Shown in pieces: positions 23,458 through 35,700 of a DNA stretch of 64,000 bases; position 1 is the stretch's first letter; each line of letters opens with the position of its first letter. The notes under the pieces were generated by a model. It saw only the letters and a program-made list of their open reading frames with translations, had not been told where the DNA came from and ran no database searches. Made by a program: the position numbers and the translations under genes. This DNA comes from Stachybotrys elegans (Eukaryota; Ascomycota; Sordariomycetes; Hypocreales; Stachybotryaceae): assembly GCA_020746835.1 (NCBI GenBank), contig JAGPNK010000001.1:3100001-3164000 (forward strand). Direction: 5' to 3'.

Positions 23458-23900
23458 GAACGTGACCGACTTTACGGCAGGCAGAGGTAGGCGAAAATAG
23501 TAATAAAGGGAAAAGGACCACGTATTGCCGGTAGCGAGTTAAAAGAAACGGACGGACGACCGTAAAAATGCTTGGGCCCTTTTCGAATTGGTGTTCAAGG
23601 TCAAGAAACTGGAGGCAAGCCGGGCAGTAGGCAAGGTACGTAGTATGTATGGACGGATGGCAGGCGCAACAGACGAGCAATCAAGGCCGTACCTGTACCC
23701 TGGGAAGCATGCAATCATAGCCGGGGGAGGAGGGTGGGATTCTTCAACATGAGGGGGGGGAGGGGCGTGGGTGCAGCAACCGCATGCACGGGCTGGAGAC
23801 TGGCGTGCACGAACCCACCAAACCAGTCCGTTCGTACTGGGTGTGGGTGTGTCTTGCCTCGCACCTACCTGTACAAGCTACATACTTTAGGTAGAGCTAA

Positions 23901-23942
23901 GCAAGTGCAAGTGCAAGTGCAGGTGCAGGTGCGGATGCAGGT
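23901..23942. repeat. GCAAGT/GCAGGT hexamer tandem repeat
   Basis: Seven hexamer units in a row: GCAAGT three times, GCAGGT twice, GCGGAT, GCAGGT. It is in the gene-free interval. Confidence 0.8.
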
Positions 23943-24190
23943 GCATCAGCAGGAGCAAGAGAGCAAGAGCAAAACGACAAGCCGAGAGTGAGGGAGGCAA
24001 AGATACTATGTACTAAGGTAGAGGAAGTGGGAAGGGGAGACAACGACCCCGACTCGATGATCCCTTGCCCTGCGCTAGCTGCCTCTAAACCTGGCGACTT
24101 TGCGGAAGTGCAGCAAGCCGATGGTACAGAATCCAGTGGCACAACAGCATCCTACCAACCTGCCTTACTAAGGCAATACGGCGGATGGTA

Positions 24191-24215
24191 GGGCAGGGCA
24201 GGGCAGGGCAGGGCA
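24191..24215. repeat. GGGCA x5 tandem repeat
   Basis: Five exact GGGCA units. Five G-triplets with CA spacers fit the pattern of a parallel G-quadruplex on the plus strand. Confidence 0.8.
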
Positions 24216-24945
24216 GCGATGATGGGAAGATATGACATGACCATGGCTCGGTGTGAGCAGAGGATCTCGCCTTCAGCCATTCCTCTTCCCTCTCTATCTC
24301 ACCCTCGCCCCATGATCCTCTGGCACCTCGTGCTTCATCGGCTCAGCTGCCGTGGGGTAGGAGGGGGATACGGGCAGGCAGATCCCTCGAGCTTCTTCTC
24401 ATGCATCTTCGATGTCGAGAGATGACTGCTGTGAAGCCAGGATGCGAAGGGGGGATATGATGTAAATAATGGACCGTGCTAGACCCATGGCACTTGTGGT
24501 CCCAGACACGGGGGGTGGGGCCTGTTAATGGCGACTGGGGATGGATGGAGGATGATGGATGTTAGATGGTGGACTTGAGGGAAGGGGTGGTGGGAATAGA
24601 TGGGAGATGGAGGATGGGAATGGCAGTGATGGCGATGGCGAGACAATGGCCAGCCGATGGAGTACGATGTGCCACGATGGGCGGCTGTACATGCGTACTT
24701 AGTAGCACCTAAATAATTGCGCCGTTGGGAGCTACCATACCGAGATCCGCTCCATCCATGCCCCCTGCCCCATGCCACCGTAACGCCATATTCCTCTTTC
24801 GCCAACCTCTTGGTCAGTCGCTGACGTCGGCCAGCTCTATCCATGCGTCGTGAGTGTCCAGTTGAGGGAAGTCCAGTCTGTCTTGAGAGGGTGGACTGTA
24901 GCCAGCACTAACAGAGAGGCCTAGCTCTGGCATTGGCCTTGGTTT

Positions 24946-24969
24946 TGGCTCTGGCTCTGGCTCTGGCTC
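24946..24969. repeat. TGGCTC x4 tandem repeat
   Basis: Four exact hexamers preceded by degenerate copies from about 24924. Confidence 0.75.
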
Positions 24970-25909
24970 CGGTGTCGAGCTACCATGTCGAACCGCTCGG
25001 CTGGCGGCTGCTGCTGTGCGCCAGCGGGAATGGGACAGTTTGAGACGATCCAAGACGTCCAAGCGTCCACATCCATCATACATGGTAAAGTACCTGCTGG
25101 CTGGCAAAGGAAACCGTTGCGTGGTTGATGGCCGTTCGGCGAATCACCAATGCAGCTGTCTATGCCAGGGTGGAGGAGTGTAAGCAACGGGTGCAGCATG
25201 TGTCTTTACATAGCGCGCATCGTGTCTATCTTGTGCCATCTCTTCTGGCTCTGGTCTGGTCTGGGCAGGGGCTGGTGAGCACGATTAAGCAGTGGATAAC
25301 CTCCGGTCAGAGAATGGTGTGGCTCGAAAAGGGCATTTGTATCGATGATGCCGAGCCTACAGATAATGTACCGTTGCGATTCCATGCTCATCGAGATGCG
25401 GACGGGAAGGGGAGGGGGGGGAGGGGGGCGGGCATGGTTACATGTTTTCCAGCCCACCCCTCCCTCATCACAAGTGTACAAACGTAGAAGGGCGGGCGCG
25501 AGCGATGGACAAGGACTAAGACGTCGACGACGACAAGAGGCAGCATGGCTGAGATTGGCCAATGTCGTGGCGGCTGAATGGCCACTCTTCGGACGCACGA
25601 GGGATATGGGGATGGGAATGGTATGGCATAAAGATGGCAACCGACCGAAGATCAGCGATCGATCCCCTAGACCCGGTTCTTCCTTTACGCCCGCATCGAG
25701 AAGTGAGCGTCGGTTGTTGTTGCTGATGCCAGAGCATCGACGATAGTGATGATCAGTGACCGTTATTCTGTCATGATGGGCAATGGCAAATCGAGGCCAC
25801 CACCGTAATTCCTTTCCGTATTCTGTGGCCCCGTCGCGGCGCCCGGCGGGAGAAAGTGGCGTGTTTTGTCATGGGCTTTTTATCAGCTGTGAGCGGGGCT
25901 TGTTCTTTT

Positions 25910-25933
25910 CTTCTTCTTCTTCTTCTTCTTCTT
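25910..25933. repeat. CTT x8 microsatellite
   Basis: Eight CTT triplets inside a longer pyrimidine stretch of the gene-free interval. Confidence 0.85.
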
Positions 25934-26833
25934 TTGGTTTCCCTTAAAGAAGGGCAGCATTGTCGTCAAGGAGGTACCTTGCATGTGGCGTGAAGTTGTC
26001 ACAGTACATTTTGGCCAGACTATCGAATTCATCATGGCAATCAATATCAGCCGACTTACAGGTCCTGTAAAGCGCAGCGGCCAATTGCATGTTTACAGTG
26101 GCAATAAAGGCAAGCCATGGTTTTTGGTTGTTGTTTTTTGGGGGGGGGTTTTTTTTTCAAGAATGGAAAGATGGGGGTCGGACACTTAGGTGTCTTCTAT
26201 TGTCTCTTTTGTTTCGCTTCGGGAATTTTTTGTTTTATTTTATTTCACGTTTTATTTTTCGGGGCCACATGCAACACGGGAGCTGGTTTTGGGCGAGTCA
26301 GAAAAAAAAGAAAAGAAGGAGGGAAGAGAGCTGTTGGAAATCTCGATCCCCACCCCCTTCCCATCTGTCAAGAGACAATTCGAAAAGGACGAATAACGTA
26401 TGAGTCGCCCGTGGTGGCTGCTGCCGTTGCACGCCCCCATGAAAGGGAGGGGCGTGCTCGTAGAAAACGTGCCTGATCATCGTCGATGGGCGTTTCTGTT
26501 GCCCATCAGACAAATCGAGGTTTCGCTCGCGCATCGCTCTTCCACGTACCTCACCCTTGCAGGCTTCGCCATGCCTATTCTCCTCATGGCCCACCCGTTC
26601 CCCATCGCCCACCACCCGCCATTGGGTGAAGGTACGTAGGCAGTCCCGTATAATACTGAGGCCAGTCACTGTGGGTTTCTCGTGCCTTGCGACTGGCCTG
26701 CTGGATGCTAGAGTCACCGTTTCTCGACATGTGGTACCAGCACCTTGCGACGGTGGTCAACAACTATGGTACGGAAAAGGGACGATCACCAGCCAATGGG
26801 TGTGTCCGGATTGTCCGGGTGCCTGTCGGGCTA

Positions 26834-26893
26834 CCATGCCCTGCCATGCCCTGCCTTGCCCTGCCTTGCCCTGCCTTGCCTTGGCTTGCCTTG
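26834..26893. repeat. Decamer minisatellite, CCTTGCCCTG type
   Basis: Six consecutive 10-nt units: CCATGCCCTG twice, CCTTGCCCTG twice, then CCTTGCCTTG and GCTTGCCTTG. The reverse complement in another register (GCAAGGCAGG) nearly matches the repeat at 37061-37120 upstream of nik1. Confidence 0.8.
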
Positions 26894-29800
26894 CCTGTCT
26901 TGCCTGATGCTATACCGTGCCATGTATACTACTATCGTCCCATCCAACACCGGCCAGGGTTGAAGTCATCGAACCACGCGTCTCAAGCATCACCGTCAAC
27001 GGCCCATGGTCACGGTCACGGTCGGCCAGATGCTTTTAGCACGGCTCGAATTCCCGCACCGCACGCTCTGGCCTTGGTCTGGTCATGTCGACGGATCGTT
27101 TCGAGAGAGATAACGGGAAGTGTCGCATGGGCGTCCGACTGAGCGATAGCTGGTACTGTATGTGCTGTGACGCCTTTGGGGTGATACGCTCAGAGCCGGC
27201 CGCCGTTATCTTGGGCACCATGATCTCATTTTGTCCTCCCCCCTCCTCCAGCTTTTGACCGATGAAGCAAAAGCCTCTAGCTGCCCCCCCCGGTGTGAAG
27301 AAGCAAGTGCATGGCATGGAGCATGGAGCATGGCCCAGCTGGCTTGATAGACGGTGCAGCCATGCTGCTGTCCCATGATGCCCCTCGGCGATCACTTCCC
27401 TTTTCTCGAGAGACATCGAGGCTGATAGGCGGGCCAGTGACGATGGTACAAGGCTGAGGAAGGTTCGGGACCTGGCATGCCCTAAAGCCTCTCTCTCTCT
27501 CTCTCGTCCTTTTGGCTAGGCCCGTTCCATCCGCCGTCGTCGATGAAACAGGATTGACCCATCCATCTATCCCCATCGACTCGCCCGCCTGGGAGCCCGC
27601 CTGCGTTAATCTGCACTTGGACTTCAATCGCGATGGGTCTATTCCCGTTGTTCTTGCGAGATGCCTAGACGGGTCTTGAGATTCTCAGATTGTGATGGAC
27701 CTGGACTACCACAAGCTGAGACGGCCTTCAACAGCCACCCCGGATGTACGTCAACCTTCAGGCTCGACGTCTCCCCTTCCTTACCCACCATCCACCTTCT
27801 TATCGCCGGGCTCACTGGGACAACCCCCTTCACCCCTTTTTGGAGGTCCTGTCCTCCATGTGAGGCCATCTGCAATGTCATCATCTTGCTGCTTCACTGC
27901 TGGCTGGCTTGTGGCACCCCAATTATCAATAACATCGCACCCCCCTCCCCGTCGTCCCACCTTCCGGGGCCCCCCTCCCTTCGTCATTCTTGGCTTCTTT
28001 CTGCCACGATGAGCTTACCAGGAGCTGGTTGGATCGCATGGCCTTAGCAGGGCGAGCCAGAAATCACCCATTGCGTTGCCCATGGGAATTCCACCTGTGT
28101 CGCACTGGCAATCTCGATCCTGCTGTCGTCAGAGGCGTGGGGGATGCTATGTACAACGCACTGTCGCACGCGCCTATCTGATGCTAGTTGCCAAGCGCCG
28201 CCCGCCCACGAGCCTCTCTCCATTTTGGACCTTAAGTTTTTTTCTGTGTGAATTTCCCGGGGTTCGGGTGGGCGTCCGGGCCAATCAACTGGCCACCCTC
28301 TGCAATCAGGAAGACACAGTTTCTCCCTGACTGCTTCGTGTCCTCCCTTGTCGGACCTCTACCCGAGCCCCCAGTCGAAGACATCATCCTGCGCGAGGGT
28401 GGACTCCTCATCTTGCTACATCGGAGGCATCAATGCAATGGCATGGCATGGGGATGAGGGGGGGGGGGGTTTGGGTTTAGGGACGGGGCCGTTCCTGTCA
28501 AATCTGACTTCGGCTTGTTTGTAGTCTATCCTCGACCAAAACTCTGGCCCGAAAGCCGGCATTCACACTAGCTGGCACTCGATGGAGCAGGGGAGAGTCA
28601 AACTGTGCCGCAGCCATGCCTCCCTCCTTGCCAACGCGTGTTCGTATGTCGTATGAGTGGGGCGTGCTGCTTGCTGAAGGGGGAGGCTTCAAGCTGGTGC
28701 AACGGCTAATATACAACACTGTCTTTGCCCATGCACGGGGGAACTGGGTAGGCCAGTAACAAAGAGCAATGCAGGTGAGTAGGCTCAATGCCGTTATTTT
28801 CGGAGAGGCTTGCAATGTTCATCACGGCGCGATGCTGCTTATGGTCAGGCGCTAGGATGGCATTTCACGCTGCGTGGCATCCGCCGTCATCAAGTGAGTC
28901 GTCCATCTTGATCATGCCAAGTCAATCACTAATCACTTGGAGCCAGACCGTCATTGTTCAGGAATGGGTGTGCAGACACAGTTTAGGTCGTAATCTTCGC
29001 CGGCCCTCTTGCTGTTCGTCCGACGCATATCGGCCTATTGGTCGTCATTCCGCCCAGTGAGCTTCTCTTTGCCAGCCAGTCTCTCAATCCAGCAAACGGT
29101 GTCCATCATAGCACTGGCGCCCATGTCCCGGCTTCCGCCTTTGCCGATGAATGAATATCTATCCACCACACGGGGGCTGGGGCCGGCTCGAACCATGCCC
29201 GCTTTGCTGATGTCTCTGACCGTGAATTGCAGGATACTGGTGGTCGTGCCAACAAGGAAAGATCGATTTAGAACCAGACAGCACGATAAGGGGAAGGGAA
29301 AAAAGAAAAGAGAGAGAGAGAGAGAGAAGCCCAATACACAAACCAGAAACGATGCCAGGATACGTGAGGTTTGCCATGGACCACGAAGACGTCAATATTT
29401 TGTATGTAGCATGGATCCATCCGACCAAAACGTGTACAGGGTAGGTGGATTGAATGTGCCATGCCCATCCACACGAGAGTCGTAGGTACGTACCTCTTTC
29501 CATGTAATGGCAATTCCCAGTACGTAGGTATTTGGGAAAGAGCACTACAATATCCTGTTCAAGGTGCCTAATATGGATCACTTGATGGCCGAGGGGTGTC
29601 TTTTCCCGCCTACTTGGACTGGTTTCTATTGCATCAAGGGCAAACAGAAAGACGGCAGAATATTCGCCTCGCGCCAACATCCAGTTCTCAAAAAGGCCCA
29701 TCTGATAGCTCCCCATAACCCGTGCTATTCGATCCCTGTGCGACGGCATACTTCGTACAAAAGTACAGCAAAGCCGCCTGGTCCGGATCAACGTGGTCTG

Positions 29801-30394
29801 GTGTAGCGTCTTGGCCATCACAGCTGTCATCACACCTTGTTGGTACAGACACTCCCCGTTGAAAGGGGAAGAGCAAAATTCTCACCCGATACCATCCAGC
29901 ATGCAGCAGCGCCTCGGACGTTTCGAGAGTCTAGAACAGCCCATCCCGCTCGTGTGCGTGGCCCGAGACAGGCGTCATATTGATAGAGTGGTACGCAGTA
30001 GCCGAGCTTCTACGACTCTTAACCGCTCCCCTTGCAGGAGCTGCTGACCCCACAGGAGAGTCGAGGCCCTGCAAGTCCCTCCCTTGTGGCAATCGACCCT
30101 TAAATATCACCAGTCAAACAAGAATCTCCGGTACCTCCGTATCGACTTTGCACGCCCTACCCAGCAATTCCCTGTATCGGAAAGCCGTATCCATCGGTGG
30201 GGAACATCGGCATCTGATCACTTTCCCATCTTCACACCCTGTGCAACAAACCTGCAACTCTCTCTTCGCCACCCTCTCCGCCACCTCCTCCCTCGTCTCA
30301 TCGTCTCGCCTCGTCGCCTCGTCACTCGTCAAAACCATCCGACCCCCTCTCGACTTGCTGTCTCGCCTCTCAGCCGCAGTTGACATTTAGCATA

Positions 30395-31514
30395 ATGGCA
30401 CCAGCCAAGGATCCAGACGCACAACAGCCCACCGTCGACGACGAGGCTCAGCTGGCACAGGTAACCCACCGCTCTATTACCGTACCTACTTGATTATTGC
30501 TCCCGCAACCCATGCAGGGCGCGGCCGCAAGTCCCTTTATTCCCTAATGCACTGAGCCCCGTTCGTTTGACGCCCCTATACCCGGGGAAAACGCTCCGCT
30601 AGCACCCCCGTGTGGCGGCTCCGAGGATCTGGATGTGTGGTCACTCTATTGCCCAATTGCCTTGCTCCTTTCACTTGTACAATTGCATTTAACCCATCCC
30701 CAAGGTCGGCCCCATGCTGATTCAACGTTCTAGGCCTATCGGGACCTCCTCAGGTAATCACTATGCTTCTCCTATACCTCCTCTTGCTCTCTGATGGCAC
30801 GCCCTCCCCGGCTTTGATCTAGCTGCTCTCATGGGGTTTCTCCCGCGCCTATGGCAAACCATGCAGTTGTCCCCTTTCGCCCACCCACCTTTGCCATAGT
30901 CACATCACTTGCTCCAATTCCCTCGTTCTCCCTTGCCTCCAACCCGCTACCCATGGATGCTCTGGTGCATTCAACTTGGCTGCATTTTGGCGTCATTGGC
31001 AACCCCACACCTGGATGGCACAAACGCATGTCTGAGGACAAAGCCCATACTTGCCAATAAGTTATATCTCAATTCGCCCCGATGCGCTTCCTCAAGACCT
31101 TTCCTTACCATCGGGGCCAGAGCGCCGGGGAAGGTGCAGCACACAGAGTGGAATATGACGAATCTCGCATCATCCACTCGTATCCTTCGGGTCCATTGTC
31201 TCATGATGGACGCCCCCGCCCCCATATTCTCAGCCAGCCCCTCTTATCCTCTTATATACGTCTGCCATTTGCTTCTTGTTGACCGCCAGGTGGCTGGACC
31301 GCTAACATGCTGGCCTTTGAAATATAGGGGCGAGCAAGCAGCTACGGCTTTGGAAGCAAATCTCTCAAACCTCGAAGACAAACTTGACGCTATATTGGCT
31401 GCCTTTGAGGCTGCTGAACAGAGCAAGAGTTCTAAGGAAAATGGTGATAGAAAAGGGCCTACAGCTAAGGATACAGAAAAGCCTGTGGAACCAGATGTCA
31501 AGGAAGAGAAGTGA
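30395..31514 (+). CDS. Small conserved-looking 90-aa protein, function unknown
   Basis: Three exons (30395-30460, 30734-30753, 31328-31514) give 90 aa: a polar N-terminus, a helical core (AYRDLLRGEQAATALEANL, then NLEDKLDAILAAFEAAEQ) likely to form a coiled coil, and a charged Lys/Glu-rich tail. Both introns have good borders (CAG|GTAACC...TTCTAG; AG|GTAATC...AATATAG with a GCTAAC branch point) but are 273 and 574 nt, far longer than the other introns here. The middle exon is only 20 nt. The length closes to whole codons and the core does not look random, so I think the gene is real. I do not recognise the family. A small subunit of a larger complex would fit such a protein, but this is a guess. 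The C/T-rich leader before the ATG supports the start. Confidence 0.7.
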
Positions 31515-32725
31515 AGAATAGTTGTTGGACCTGGTTGTTGTAGCACTGGGTCATGGTTATGTTACCTTCAGCACTCGGAGATGGCGATGCAAACACTACC
31601 TTCCAAGAACAGGTTGAGTAACGCATACATTATGAGTACTATCGCGTAGTCCATGTCACTCATCCAGGACTTGCTGACAGCAGGTAGCCTTGTTGCAACC
31701 GTCATTGTTCTTGATAACCAACCAATGACATCGAGGTAGCACAGCCGGCCTACAGCTCCTGGTACAGGCGTTGGAAGGATTCAATGCTACACGTTCCATA
31801 TCATCATGTAATGAAGTGACATTTGCCTGCAAAACGGCTCAATGCCAGACTGGTGAGAAGATATAATTGTCGAGATTGAGACTGTTCATAATCTATGCAT
31901 CACCCATAACCAATGAAGCGAGGAGGAAAGGCAGGACAAGACGGCTTTTGGACGAACCCGTTCTCAGTAACAATGGCTGAGTCACACACTTTGGATTGCT
32001 CTTATTCAGGGGTATTGACACCCGCTCGGAGTGTAGATGGAAGCCACAGGGGAGCGTAGCAACGGGCGTGAAACAAAAGACGGTTAAGACAAGGTTAAAA
32101 AAAAACTCCTATTTCCCAACAAGATGCCATGCCCTCCAGAAGCCACGACCGTTATGTGGCTGAAAAATACAGCAAAAACGGGGATTACGCAGAATAACAA
32201 AAATTCCAGGGCAATAAGCTCCTCTTCCGTAGCCCTTGTAGGCTCCCATTCAACCGACCTGATAGTGGGTTGTTGTTGTTGCGTGAGAGAGATAAACATA
32301 ACACAAGTAGTAGCGTGATGGTGAAAATGATGGCGACGTACGCATCGTTATCGAGGGAAGGGATCAAGATGTTAAGCCCCAGCAGGCTACACTTCTGTGT
32401 GCCTGACCCAAGGACCCCCCTCCCTGGTTCTTGCTGTCCCAGTCAAGACATGGCCTTTCGCCAACCAAGCATAAGTCGTTAGATGATTAGTTGGCGAGTA
32501 TGTTCTCGAGTCCTTCCAAACGGACCGGTATATCGTGAGTATGGATGATGGGGCGGGTCATTCTCGGAAACCGTAGTTGCACAGCCTCTTCAGCTTGACA
32601 CCTTCATGTCGAGTACTGGGGATATAGAGCCGATGTGTCTGCCTTCGGGGATGATGAAAGGAAAACAAAAACCTTCCGCTGGTGGGATTCCAAATCATGA
32701 CCCGTGGCTACTCCGAACCTCTCCT
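31515..32725. other. Convergent intergenic region before nik1 3' end
   Basis: About 1.2 kb containing the 3' UTRs of the small gene and nik1. A frame at 32124-32318 and others have no coding character. Nothing else is recognised. Confidence 0.5.
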
Positions 32726-35700
32726 CTAGCTGGTGTTGCTCCGCAGCTCGGATAGGTCATGCCGCACCTTATTCATAGGATCCTCGTCACTTGACAGTAT
32801 CAGAGGGCTATCCAGGGCAGTGCTGGTAAGGGGCTCCCTCGTAGTGAACGAGCGACCCTCCAGACCAGGGCGCGAGAGCCCAATCGTTCCGTCCTTGGAA
32901 CTCGAGGCCTTGGCGTTAACCTGGGCCAGTTCTCGCTCGCGGTTCTTTTCCAGGAGCTGACCACCAAGAGTGGCGCACTTCATTATGGTCTGGATCAGGT
33001 GGTTCTGCTGAAGAGGTTTCGAGAGATACTCATCCATCTGCGCCTGGATACACTTCTCGCGATCGCCCATCATGGCGTGTGCAGTCAAGGCAATGATGGG
33101 GGTCCTGTGTGTGCCCACGCTTCGCTCGTATTCTCGAATCTTGCCTGTTGCTTCGAAACCACCCTGTACGGTTGTTAGACTCTGTAATAGCAGCCATAGG
33201 ATAGCGCGCGAGGTAGGTATAACTTACCATGATTGGCATCTGCACGTCCATCAAGATCACGTCAAACTTGTGCTTCTTGACCTTTTCAACAGCCTCCCAG
33301 CCGTTGCCGACCACCATGACCTTGTGGTGGTACTTTTCTAGAATCTTGACTGCGAGGCGCTGGTTCACAGTGTTGTCTTCTGCGAGCAGAATGTCGAGCG
33401 ACTTAGTGTTGTCGGCAAGAGAGGGAGTGGCTCTGTTCTCTAGCGCCGGTATCAGACCATTGCCAAGGTCGATGAGCTTGCAGGGCGTGGTCATGTAGGA
33501 CGTGAGGCCCAGGTCGAGGCATGATTTCAGAGCAACATGTACCACTGGTGCAAGTAGTACGATCGGGAGGTACTTGAAGTCGTCCACAGCTCTCAACCTC
33601 CTGGCGGTGTCGATAGAATCGACGAGGATGGCATCATAAGGCATGGCACTACCAACCTTCAGGCGAGTCAAGGCGGAGCTTTGCTCCGAGTCAACGACCA
33701 CAGGGTGAAGCCCAATCTTCTCGAGCATCTCCCTGATCTCAATGCTCGAGCTGGTCTGGGCCTTGTCGACAAAGAGTACCTGGTGTCCTCGGTAGGGCTT
33801 GAGCTGCTTCTCAATAGGCCCAAGATCGTCTGAAGCCAGTTTTACTCGACAGGTGAAGTGGAACTCGCTGCCCCTTCCAGCTTCGCTATTCACCCAGAGA
33901 TCACCACCCATCAGATTGACGAGGCGCTTCGAAATGGATAGACCAAGACCCGTGCCGCCAAACTTGCGTGTCATGGAGCCATCTGCTTGCCGGAACGTGT
34001 CAAAGATGAGATCGAGCTTGTCCTTTGCGATACCAATGCCGGTGTCCTCTACGACAAACTCGACGGCGTACTCGCCCTCGCCGCACTGCTTCTGATCGCC
34101 GCTCTCGCGAATGGTAAGGCTGACCTCGCCGTGCTCGGTAAACTTGATGGCGTTGCCCACAAGGTTGAGAATAATCTGTCTGAGACGGAACGAATCGCCA
34201 ATGACGTGATCGGGGACAGAACTGTCCACCTTGTAAGTCAAGTCGAGGAATTTCTCGTTGGCCTTAACAGCCAGCGTCTTGAGGGCGTTGAAGACGGTTC
34301 CACGCAGAGTGTAGGGAATTTCTTCAATAACCATCTTCCTGGCCTCAATCTTGGACAAATCCAAAATATCGTCGATAATTGTAAGAAGACTGTTGGCCAG
34401 ATCATTGACAATGTTGAGCATTTCTCGCTGGTACTGTGTGAGGTCGGTGTCGAGTGTGAGCTGCGTCATGCCGATAATTCCGTTCATCGGTGTGCGGATT
34501 TCATGAGACATGTTGGCCAAAAACTCGGACTTGGTCTGGTTCGCCAATTCGGCGGCCTCCCTGGCCTGAGTGTTCCTTTGGATACTATCCCGGAGGTTTG
34601 ATATCATCTGATTGATCTTTCGCTTGAGCTCGTCCATCTCGCCGGATGCCTCGACGTCTACAAGCTTCGTAAAGTCCCCATCGGTTGCCAAGTTAGTAAT
34701 ATCCGAGAATGCCCTGACCTGGGTTGTCTATCGAATGGTTAGCGCAAGAAGTATTTGATAAAAGCTTCCGAGGAGAAAAGCTTACCAAGTTGCTGGCCAT
34801 GGTGTTGACATCCGTGGTGATCTCTTTCCATCGGCCCTTGAGCCCAGCAATATCCGCTTGCGCGCCCATCTTGCCGTCTACTCCGACGTCTTTGGCAACG
34901 CGTTGCACCTCGTAACAGAAGCTTGAGAGTCGGCCAACCATGTTGTTGATGGTTTCCTTCAGTACCTGTATCTCACCATTCGCCTCGACGTCGATGGTTT
35001 GGCTCATGTCTCCATTGGCGATGGCCTGGGTGACAGCAGAAATACTTCTGACCTGTAGAGGACATGCATTGTCAGTTTTCTGTTGGGCCGCGGGAGGTAA
35101 TATGCGAACGGGCGCCAAGCAACCGGTCGGTCGATGCAACTTACCTGAACAGTGAGATTCGATGCCATGGTGTTGACATTCTCAGTGAGGTCCTTCCATT
35201 TACCCTCAACATTGGCGACTTGTGCCTGGCCACCAAGGGTTCCGTCTGTGCCGACTTCTCGGGCTACCTTGCTGACTTCGATAGCAAACGTACCCAAGCG
35301 ATCCACCATCTGGTTGATTGTGTTCTTGAGCTCTAATATCTCGCCCTTGGCCTCTACCCCAATCTTCTCGGTCAGATCACCCTTGGCTACTGCAGTAGTG
35401 ACCTTGGCAATTTCTCGGACCTGGGTGGTGAGGTTGTTGGCCATGCCGTTGACGTTTTCGGTGAGGTCTCTCCAGGTACCTTCGACGTCGTGTACCGTTG
35501 CTTGTCCTCCAAGGCGGCCCTCAGTTCCGACTTCTCTGGCTATCTTGGTGACTTCGCGCGCAAACTGTTGCAGCTGGTCAACCATGGAGTTTATGGTCGA
35601 CTTGAGTTCGAATATCTCTCCACGGCAATCGGCCTGGACCTTCTGCGTAAGGTCTCCCTTTGCAACTGCCGTGGTGACCTTGATAATGTCACGCACTTGC

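Larger units (their letters stand above)
22176..30394. other. 8.2-kb gene-free interval between HMG-box gene and 90-aa gene
   Basis: Largest gap in the window. Frames are short, mutually overlapping and lack domains or consistent splicing. The interval is dense in simple repeats (GA/CT runs, GCAAGT hexamers, GGGCA, TGGCTC, CTT, a CCTTGCCCTG decamer array, a 12-G run), listed separately. It may hold long 5' leaders or non-coding transcripts of the divergent genes, but no promoter or RNA could be defined by reading. The right end (30250-30390) is C/T-rich, like a fungal 5' UTR. Confidence 0.55.

Noticed and set aside
26089..26717. Several overlapping frames of 100-140 aa on both strands
   Set aside because: All are driven by poly-T/poly-G and purine tracts; none has amino-acid composition or motifs of a real protein.
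29980..30390. 136-aa Ser/Pro-rich frame before the 90-aa gene
   Set aside because: It comes from a C/T-rich leader sequence immediately upstream of a better-supported ATG.
30754..31327. Intronic C/D-box snoRNA in the 574-nt intron
   Set aside because: An ATGATGG near 31203 resembles a C box, but no CUGA D box or flanking terminal stem is at the right distance.
33987..34601. A 204-aa plus-strand frame
   Set aside because: It is antisense to the nik1 kinase domain.
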